8,500 bases of DNA, from the NCBI GenBank assembly GCA_002294005.1, contig DBEH01000027.1, forward strand, positions 55,882 through 64,381, given 5' to 3'. Of this stretch, positions 1 through 3,909 are shown in pieces. The stretch's first letter is position 1. Each line of letters opens with the position of its first letter. The notes under the pieces were generated by a model, which did not search any database, was not told the origin of the DNA, and worked only from the letters and a program-made list of their open reading frames with translations. The position numbers and the translations under genes are program-made. The stretch comes from Firmicutes bacterium UBA911 (GTDB lineage: Bacteria > Bacillota > Desulfotomaculia > Desulfotomaculales > Desulforudaceae).

Positions 1-744
1 GGCGGCGTGGCCAACAGCCCGCACCCCGGGGCGGACGTCAGCGATGGCCCGCGCCAGGGCCAGGGGTGGGTGTCCCGCGAGGAACTGCGGGAACGCTGGA
101 CCACCTGGGATTACTACCGGAACTACTACAAGATCAAGCGGGCGGCGGACGCCACCGAGGGATTGGTGCTCACCTTTGAGGAGCAGCTCATCGATCCGTT
201 GTACCACTCCTCGTGCGGCGGGGCGACCGAGAATTCCGAAGACGTGTGGAAATTCAGGGTGCCTTACCTGCGGAGCGTGATCTGCCCTTATTGCACCGAC
301 CCGTACCCCGGCGAGCGGCGCGTCTTCGCGCTGGAGGACGCGGACGAAGCGCTCGGCACCAATCTGGCGGCCGTGGCGGTGGCCAAAACACCCGCGGCTG
401 CGGAAGCCGCCACGGGCGCCGGAGGCGGTATGCCCCCCACCGAAGCGTCCGACGCTGCTGTTGGGCTCATTGAAGTCCTGGCGTACACGTCCACCGGGCG
501 TCCCAAACTGCTGTCGTTCAACGGGCGGGAGGTTGCCGCCACCACGGTGCGCGAGCGCCTGGGCTTGCGTTCGACAAATTTTACGCCGACGATCGAGGGC
601 GGGCAGCTCATCTTCGAGACCAGCGGGCACGGGCACGGCGTGGGCTTGTGCCAGCACGGCGCCCGGGGTTTGGCCGAGGCCGGGCACGACTTCCGGAGTA
701 TCCTGGAACACTATTACACCGGCGTCCGTGTCGAACCCTTCTAA
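1..744 (+). CDS. spoIID: Stage II sporulation protein D (SpoIID), 3' part; 5' end outside window
   Basis: SpoIID is a membrane-anchored peptidoglycan lytic transglycosylase that works with SpoIIP and SpoIIM in engulfment of the forespore (family knowledge). The frame is open from base 1, so the GTG at 7 is not a credible start and the gene begins upstream. About 247 residues are seen against roughly 340 for full-length SpoIID. Visible hallmarks are the YHSSCGG-x-TENSEDVW block (about residues 66-81 from the GTG), a CPYC pair near residue 94, and the C-terminal signature GHGHGVGLCQHGARGLA followed by an HYYTGV ending. The Cys/His residues fit the metal-binding positions reported for clostridial SpoIID. 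The catalytic Glu region lies before the window, so activity cannot be judged. An Ala/Gly-rich stretch (about residues 120-150) looks like a lineage-specific linker. SpoIIID follows downstream, as expected for this sporulation cluster. The broader SpoIID/LytB family is the only alternative, made unlikely by the neighbours. Confidence 0.93.
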   Translation, partial: GGVANSPHPGADVSDGPRQGQGWVSREELRERWTTWDYYRNYYKIKRAADATEGLVLTFEEQLIDPLYHSSCGGATENSEDVWKFRVPYLRSVICPYCTDPYPGERRVFALEDADEALGTNLAAVAVAKTPAAAEAATGAGGGMPPTEASDAAVGLIEVLAYTSTGRPKLLSFNGREVAATTVRERLGLRSTNFTPTIEGGQLIFETSGHGHGVGLCQHGARGLAEAGHDFRSILEHYYTGVRVEPF

Positions 745-765
745 AAAAGGGGCCTGACCCCTTTT
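745..765. terminator. Rho-independent-type hairpin directly after spoIID
   Basis: AAAAGGGG (745-752) and CCCCTTTT (758-765) form a perfect 8-bp stem with a 5-nt loop CCTGA. It starts immediately after the TAA stop of spoIID. A-tract before and T-tract after the GC core make it a possible bidirectional terminator. The same sequence also starts a short repeat cluster, so it may instead be a REP-like element that serves as a terminator. Confidence 0.6.
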
Positions 766-799
766 CCCTTTCTGACCCCTTTTCCTGACCCCTTTTTCC
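754..799. repeat. Three clustered copies of CTGACCCCTTTT motif
   Basis: CTGACCCCTTTTCC occurs at 754-767 and again at 772-785. A third copy with one extra T runs from 785 to 799. Copies 2 and 3 share a base and copies 1 and 2 are separated by 4 nt. Only copy 1 has the facing AAAAGGGG arm. Motifs of the GGGGTCAGG/CCTGACCCC type are seen between genes in various bacteria as REP-like sequences. That parallel is recalled, not checked. Confidence 0.6.
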
Positions 800-890
800 G
801 GGGGCTTCTTTTTGCTTCCGGCCGCCGAGCCTTGGGGGTGGACCTCAGGACCCCGCAGGGCACAATGGAGCCATTTTGTTTTGTGGCCAA

Positions 891-919
891 GCATTTCAGC
901 GTTTTTGCCGCATATAAAT
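891..919 (+). promoter_or_regulatory. Candidate sigma-E promoter of spoIIID
   Basis: GCATTTC at 891-897 resembles the sigma-E -35 consensus (KMATATW, 5 of 7). CATATAAAT at 911-919 resembles the -10 consensus CATACAHT. The spacer is 13 nt, within the sigma-E range. The site lies about 32 nt before the spoIIID start. In Bacillus spoIIID is transcribed by sigma-E in the mother cell, so position and function agree. The match is imperfect and no start-site data exist. Confidence 0.45.
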
Positions 920-950
920 CACCTAACCAGCCTGACCGGGAGGTAAGGTG

Positions 951-1202
951 ATGCAGGAATATATTCAGAAGCGGGTGCTGGACATCTGCGCCTATATTCT
1001 GGACTCCAAGGCCACGGTCCGCCAGGCGGCCACCGTTTTCAAAGTTAGCAAGAGCACGGTCCACAAAGACATGACCGAAAGACTGCCCTCGTTGAACAAG
1101 AAATTGGCCAACCGCGTGCGCATAGTCCTGGAACACAACAAATCGGTACGGCACTTGCGGGGGGGCGAGGCCACCCGCAAGAAGTATAAAGAAACAGGGT
1201 AA
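951..1202 (+). CDS. spoIIID: Stage III sporulation protein D, mother-cell transcriptional regulator
   Basis: SpoIIID is a small DNA-binding protein that activates and represses many sigma-E-dependent genes in the mother cell and helps prepare the switch to sigma-K (family knowledge). The 83-residue product has the characteristic helix-turn-helix at about residues 22-45, containing VSKSTVHKDMTERLP, and the C-terminal basic segment HLRGGEATRKKYK (68-80). Both blocks are nearly invariant in the family. Bacillus SpoIIID is 93 residues, so only a variable tail is missing here. An in-frame GTG at 948 directly precedes the ATG. The Shine-Dalgarno GGGAGG (938-943) is 7 nt from the ATG and only 4 nt from the GTG, so ATG 951 is preferred. 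The gene sits between spoIID and mbl. The spoIIID-mbl adjacency is conserved in Bacillus and other spore formers. No spoIIQ or M23 peptidase gene lies between spoIID and spoIIID here. Confidence 0.97.
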   Translation: MQEYIQKRVLDICAYILDSKATVRQAATVFKVSKSTVHKDMTERLPSLNKKLANRVRIVLEHNKSVRHLRGGEATRKKYKETG

Positions 1203-1252
1203 GTTTTTGGGGAAACGGGAGGAATATATCCATATTATGTAGAATCAACAAC

Positions 1253-1284
1253 GATAAGATAAGATAAGGATAAGATAAGATAAG
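1253..1284 (+). repeat. Tandem GATAA repeat, two 16-nt units
   Basis: The 16-nt unit GATAAGATAAGATAAG occurs twice without a gap (1253-1268 and 1269-1284). Each unit is three GATAA pentamers plus a G. Degenerate copies GACAAGATTAG follow to about 1295. The tract lies in the spoIIID-mbl gap about 150 nt before the mbl start. It is purine-only except for T, with a strongly asymmetric strand composition. Confidence 0.9.
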
Positions 1285-1436
1285 GACAAGATTAGAATCA
1301 CCACCGATGGTTTTAACCTCCGGTAGCTTGCGGCGCGTCCCCTTGGCGTGCCCCTGAGTGTGGTTTTTCTCCCGCATTTCTTTTTTGGTGCCGGTTTGGA
1401 CAGGCCTGTAGTCGGGGAAAAGTAACTAAGTGATAT

Positions 1437-1441
1437 GGAGG
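1437..1441 (+). promoter_or_regulatory. Ribosome binding site of mbl, deciding the GTG start
   Basis: GGAGG at 1437-1441 is 8 nt before GTG 1450. It lies inside the longer ORF that would start at ATG 1435. That ATG has no good Shine-Dalgarno sequence upstream of it. The site therefore supports initiation at 1450. Confidence 0.75.
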
Positions 1442-1449
1442 CAGACAGC

Positions 1450-2481
1450 GTGTTGAACTTCGTGCCCGATATCGGCGTCGACTTGGGAACGGCCTCGGTC
1501 CTGGTGTTTGTGAGGGGCCGGGGCATAGTGCTGCGCGAACCATCCGTCGTGGCGATCAACAGGGACAACGGACAAGTCATTGCCGTGGGGACCGAGGCCC
1601 GGCGCATGCTGGGACGGACTCCCGGGAACATCGTAGCCGTGCGCCCCATGCGGGACGGGGTGATCGCCGACTTCGACGTCACCGAGAAGATGCTTCGTTA
1701 CTTCATCAATAAGGCGGGTGCCCGCCGCTTCCTGTTCCGGCCCCGGGTGATGGTCTGCATTCCGGCCCAGGTGACCGGCGTGGAGGAGCGGGCGGTGCGC
1801 CAGGCGGTAGTGCAGGCCGGGGCGCGCCAGGCCCACGTGATTGAGGAGCCGATGGCCGCCGCGCTGGGGGCGGGCATGGACGTGTCCCAGGCCTCCGGGT
1901 CCATGGTCGTGGACATCGGCGGCGGGACGACCGACGTGGCCGTGCTGGCCCTGGGCGGCATTGTCTGTTCGCTTTCGCTCAAGCTGGGCGGGGACAAGTT
2001 CGACGACGCCATCGTCCGGTACGTGCGCCGGGAGTTTAACCTCCTGATCGGGGAGCGCACGGCCGAAGAATTGAAAATCGAGGTCGGCAGCGCCTATCCC
2101 CGGCGCGCGGAGTTGAAGTCGATGGCCATCCGCGGGCGGGACGTGATGAGCGGCCTCCCCAAGGCGGTGGAGGTTTCGACCACCCAAGTTTGGGAGGCGG
2201 TCATCGAACCGCTGCAACTGGTGGTCACGGCGGTGAAGGAAGTCCTCGAGCGCACCCCGCCCGAACTTTCGGCCGACCTGGTGGACAAGGGGATCATCCT
2301 TACGGGCGGTGGGTCGCTGCTAAACGGCATGGACAGGCTTCTCTCCGAGGAGACCAAACTGCCGGCCGTCTTGGCCGAAGATCCCGTCTCGTGCGTGGCG
2401 ATAGGCACCGGGCGCGCCCTGTCTATGTTGAACTACCTGCCCCGCCCCAAGAAGGACAAACTCTTTCGCCGCGTCGTCTAG
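1450..2481 (+). CDS. mbl: MreB-family actin-like cytoskeletal protein (Mbl type)
   Basis: MreB/Mbl proteins are bacterial actins that polymerise at the membrane with ATP and guide the peptidoglycan elongation machinery (family knowledge). Residue numbers count from GTG 1450, giving 343 residues, typical for the family. The actin-fold motifs are present: phosphate-1 DIGVDLGTASV (7-17), the IEEPMAAA segment with E132/E133, phosphate-2 DIGGGTTD (155-162), and the adenosine loop ILTGGGSLLNG with GGG at 286-288. The blocks RRMLGRTPGNIVA, IRGRDVMSGLP and LERTPPELSADL closely match Bacillus Mbl as recalled. The usual Asn of DLGTAN is Ser here. An in-frame ATG at 1435 would add five residues (MEADS), but the Shine-Dalgarno lies after it. 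Adjacency to spoIIID favours the name mbl over mreB. A COG1751 gene follows after 26 nt and may be co-transcribed. Confidence 0.94.
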   Translation: MLNFVPDIGVDLGTASVLVFVRGRGIVLREPSVVAINRDNGQVIAVGTEARRMLGRTPGNIVAVRPMRDGVIADFDVTEKMLRYFINKAGARRFLFRPRVMVCIPAQVTGVEERAVRQAVVQAGARQAHVIEEPMAAALGAGMDVSQASGSMVVDIGGGTTDVAVLALGGIVCSLSLKLGGDKFDDAIVRYVRREFNLLIGERTAEELKIEVGSAYPRRAELKSMAIRGRDVMSGLPKAVEVSTTQVWEAVIEPLQLVVTAVKEVLERTPPELSADLVDKGIILTGGGSLLNGMDRLLSEETKLPAVLAEDPVSCVAIGTGRALSMLNYLPRPKKDKLFRRVV

Positions 2482-2507
2482 TACCTGAAGGGGATAAACG
2501 CAACACC

Positions 2508-3068
2508 ATGCACTTTCCCGCCAAAGGTCCCGCCAACACCGACGCCGCCGTCCGGGCCGCCGTCGCCCGCGCCCGCGAGCTGGACATCGCCCGGATAATT
2601 GTCGCTTCCAACAGCGGGCGGACCGCTGAAAAACTTCTGGCCGCAAAACCACCGGACTCCGGCCTGGAGATCGTCTGCGTCACCCACCAGGTGGGCTTCG
2701 CCCGCCCCGGAGAGGACGAGATGCCGCCGGAGATGCGCGCCAAACTCGCCGCCTCCGGAGTGAAGCTCCTGACCACCACCCACCTCCTGGCCGGGATCGA
2801 TCGCGCCGTGCGGTTCAAGTTCCAGGGCCTCTACCCGGCCGAGATCGTGGCCGCCGCCTTGCGCATGCTCGGGCAGGGCGTCAAGGTCTGCGCCGAGATC
2901 GCCGGCATGGCCTGCGACGCCGGGCTCACGCCGCCCGGAGAAGACGTGGTCTGCATCGCCGGCAGCGGCAGCGGCGCCGACACCGCCTGCGTCGTCAGCC
3001 CGGCCCACTCGCAGCACTTCTTCGACCTCAAGATCCGCGAGATCATCTGCAAACCCCGGGATTTCTAG
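2508..3068 (+). CDS. Conserved protein of COG1751, pyruvate kinase C-terminal domain-like
   Basis: The 186-residue product matches, by recognition, the COG1751/DUF1867 family. These are single-domain proteins with the fold of the pyruvate kinase C-terminal (alpha/beta) domain, and their biochemical role is not established. Visible features are the N-terminal ARARELDIARIIVASNSGRT segment (strand followed by an SNSGRTA turn as in PK_C), the THQVGFARPGEDEMP block near residue 63, and a Gly-rich CIAGSGSGADTACVV turn near residue 153 resembling a phosphate-binding loop. There is no catalytic TIM barrel, so it is not pyruvate kinase. No signal peptide or membrane segment is seen, so it is probably cytosolic. 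The ATG at 2508 is the first start after the mbl stop. The nearest Shine-Dalgarno (GAAGGGG, 2487-2493) is a long 14 nt away, so initiation may be weak or coupled to mbl. A terminator overlaps the stop codon. Confidence 0.8.
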   Translation: MHFPAKGPANTDAAVRAAVARARELDIARIIVASNSGRTAEKLLAAKPPDSGLEIVCVTHQVGFARPGEDEMPPEMRAKLAASGVKLLTTTHLLAGIDRAVRFKFQGLYPAEIVAAALRMLGQGVKVCAEIAGMACDAGLTPPGEDVVCIAGSGSGADTACVVSPAHSQHFFDLKIREIICKPRDF

Positions 3069-3080
3069 CCCCGGGTTTTT
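3051..3080 (+). terminator. Rho-independent terminator overlapping the COG1751 stop codon
   Basis: AAACCC-C-GGG (3051-3060) can pair with CCCGGGTTT (3070-3078), leaving one bulged C and a loop that contains the TAG stop (3066-3068). The stem is GC-rich and runs into TTTTT (3076-3080). The last codons of the gene form the 5' arm. It would end the mbl-COG1751 transcript. Confidence 0.75.
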
Positions 3081-3145
3081 ACTCCGCCACGTCAACCCTT
3101 CTAATCCTGCCTGTTTCGTGATGTGCTACGGTTAAAAGTACAGTT

Positions 3146-3150
3146 GGAGG
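3146..3150 (+). promoter_or_regulatory. Ribosome binding site of the antitoxin gene
   Basis: GGAGG at 3146-3150 is 8 nt before ATG 3159. It lies within the longer frame open from GTG 3123, so it points to 3159 as the real start. A second ATG at 3165 is 14 nt away and less likely. Confidence 0.7.
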
Positions 3151-3158
3151 CAATACCA

Positions 3159-3467
3159 ATGCGTATGGCCAGTGTAACAGAGGTGCGCAAAAGCATTCGC
3201 GCTCTCTTGGATGAAGTGGTGCGCACCAGGGAGCCGGCAATTATTTTGCAGCGGTCGCAACCCGTGGCGTATCTGGTCGACGCCGAGACCTTCGAAGAAA
3301 TGCAACGGCGAAACCGGGTGGAGGACCTTGAATTGACCCCGAGCCGGACGGATATCCTGGACCAGATACTTCGGCTGAAGGCCCGGATCGCCGAAAGGAC
3401 CGGGGTTCAGGAAGACTCCACCCGGCTGATTCGGGAACTCCGCGAGGGACCGGCCTGTTATGAGTAG
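3159..3467 (+). CDS. Phd/YefM-family type II antitoxin
   Basis: Antitoxins of this family bind and neutralise a cognate toxin and repress their own operon (family knowledge). The 102-residue product opens with the typical Phd/YefM fold: MASVTEVRKSIRALLDEV, then a strand EPAIILQRSQPVAYLVDAETFEEM, about residues 3-48. This N-terminal part is the dimerising DNA-binding half. The rest is charged and helical and would be the toxin-binding half. Length is slightly above the usual 80-90. The start at 3159 follows the Shine-Dalgarno spacing. The frame overlaps the downstream PIN gene by 8 nt (3460-3467), the normal coupling in TA operons. Base composition is less GC-rich than in the flanking genes, consistent with horizontal acquisition. 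The upstream promoter is unclear. TGTGCTACGG near 3122-3132 is only a weak extended -10 candidate. Confidence 0.85.
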   Translation: MRMASVTEVRKSIRALLDEVVRTREPAIILQRSQPVAYLVDAETFEEMQRRNRVEDLELTPSRTDILDQILRLKARIAERTGVQEDSTRLIRELREGPACYE

Positions 3468-3783
3468 CTGTATCTGCTTGGATACCTCTGTGCTGGTCAA
3501 AGTTTTGGTCGAGGAAGCGGACAGCGACCGGGCGGTGGCCTTGTTTGCCGGAACCGTCGAGAAACAGCAAGTTGTTGTTCTTCCGGCCTTGGCCTGGGCT
3601 GAATTGGGGACGGTGCTGCAAAAAAAATGCCGCGTACGTCAGGTGGTTGGGAAGGCTGGAAGCCAACGGCCGTCAGTGGTGAAACATTGTAAAAAAGCAG
3701 GGAAACCGGACCGCCCGGAAAACCCCGGCGGCCTTTGGACCGTCTACATATTACCAGGGGACAATCCGTCCCGGTTTCTGTAA
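3460..3783 (+). pseudogene. VapC-like PIN-domain toxin, C-terminally broken
   Basis: VapC toxins are PIN-fold ribonucleases that cut tRNA or rRNA using a cluster of four acidic residues (family knowledge). The first ~57 residues look like an intact PIN N-terminus: CLDTSVLVKVLVEEADSD with the first acidic residue D8, and LPALAWAELGTVLQKK with the second, E48. After residue ~58 the similarity stops. The remaining ~50 residues are basic and lack the two later Asp residues and the C-terminal strand. A PIN toxin is normally about 130-140 residues, and this frame has 107. The break is close to an A8 run (3620-3627). One frame there continues as AAYVRWLGRLEANGRQW to a stop at about 3681, but I cannot recognise it as PIN sequence either. 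The likely explanation is deletion or replacement of the 3' half. An unusual short PIN protein is the less likely alternative. It overlaps the antitoxin gene by 8 nt. Confidence 0.6.
3753..3775. other. Imperfect hairpin near end of the TA module
   Basis: GGGAC (3758-3762) and GTCCC (3768-3772) form a 5-bp stem with loop AATCC. ACC/GGT outside it can extend the stem across one unpaired base on each side. TTTCTG follows. It could be a weak terminator of the TA module or a REP-like remnant. It lies inside the non-PIN tail of the broken toxin frame. Confidence 0.4.
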
Positions 3784-3787
3784 TTCT

Positions 3788-3797
3788 GTGGTAGAAT
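3788..3797 (+). promoter_or_regulatory. Extended -10 promoter for the protease gene
   Basis: The segment 3788-3797 reads TGTGGTAGAAT-like, with the hexamer TAGAAT at 3792-3797 (5 of 6 to TATAAT) and TG motifs just upstream. No good -35 sits 16-18 nt upstream, which fits an extended -10 promoter. The expected transcription start is around 3803-3806. Confidence 0.45.
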
Positions 3798-3806
3798 ATT
3801 AGCGAA

Positions 3807-3830
3807 CCTGCCAATTGATGAATTGGCAGG
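3807..3830 (+). promoter_or_regulatory. Perfect inverted repeat in the protease leader
   Basis: CCTGCCAATT (3807-3816) and AATTGGCAGG (3821-3830) are perfect 10-bp arms with loop GATG. No T-run follows, so it is not a standard terminator. It begins right at the predicted transcript 5' end and lies 80 nt before the protease ATG. It could be an mRNA-stabilising 5' hairpin or an operator for a dimeric repressor overlapping the start site. Confidence 0.8.
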
Positions 3831-3909
3831 GATACAACACTAACCGGCTGACCGGATAAACCCTGGTGTCCGCCCCGATGCCGGACTTCCTTTCGAGACC
3901 GGAGGCCGC

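Larger units (their letters stand above)
1203..1449. other. spoIIID-mbl intergenic region
   Basis: This 247-nt gap holds the GATAA tandem repeat and no gene I can support. An AT-rich patch with CATATTAT at 1231-1238 could be a -10 element of the sigma-E type (6 of 8), but no convincing -35 lies at the right distance. I see no strong Rho-independent terminator, so read-through from spoIIID into mbl is possible. Confidence 0.5.

Noticed and set aside
741..1154. A 137-codon minus-strand frame covering the spoIID-spoIIID gap
   Set aside because: It runs antisense through spoIIID and the repeat cluster, and its C-terminus is low-complexity basic sequence. No credible start signal or family.
1426..2217. 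A 263-codon open frame on the minus strand opposite mbl
   Set aside because: It is the antisense shadow of a strongly conserved actin-family gene, with His/Gly/Arg-rich noise and no family match.
3615..3690. A simple one-base frameshift at the A8 run as the full explanation of the broken toxin
   Set aside because: Neither alternative frame after the run gives recognisable PIN sequence or the missing acidic residues, and both stop within about 25 codons. Deletion or replacement is more likely.
3841..3909. A riboswitch in the protease leader
   Set aside because: Apart from the 10-bp hairpin, the leader has no conserved aptamer elements I can recognise and is too short for most classes.
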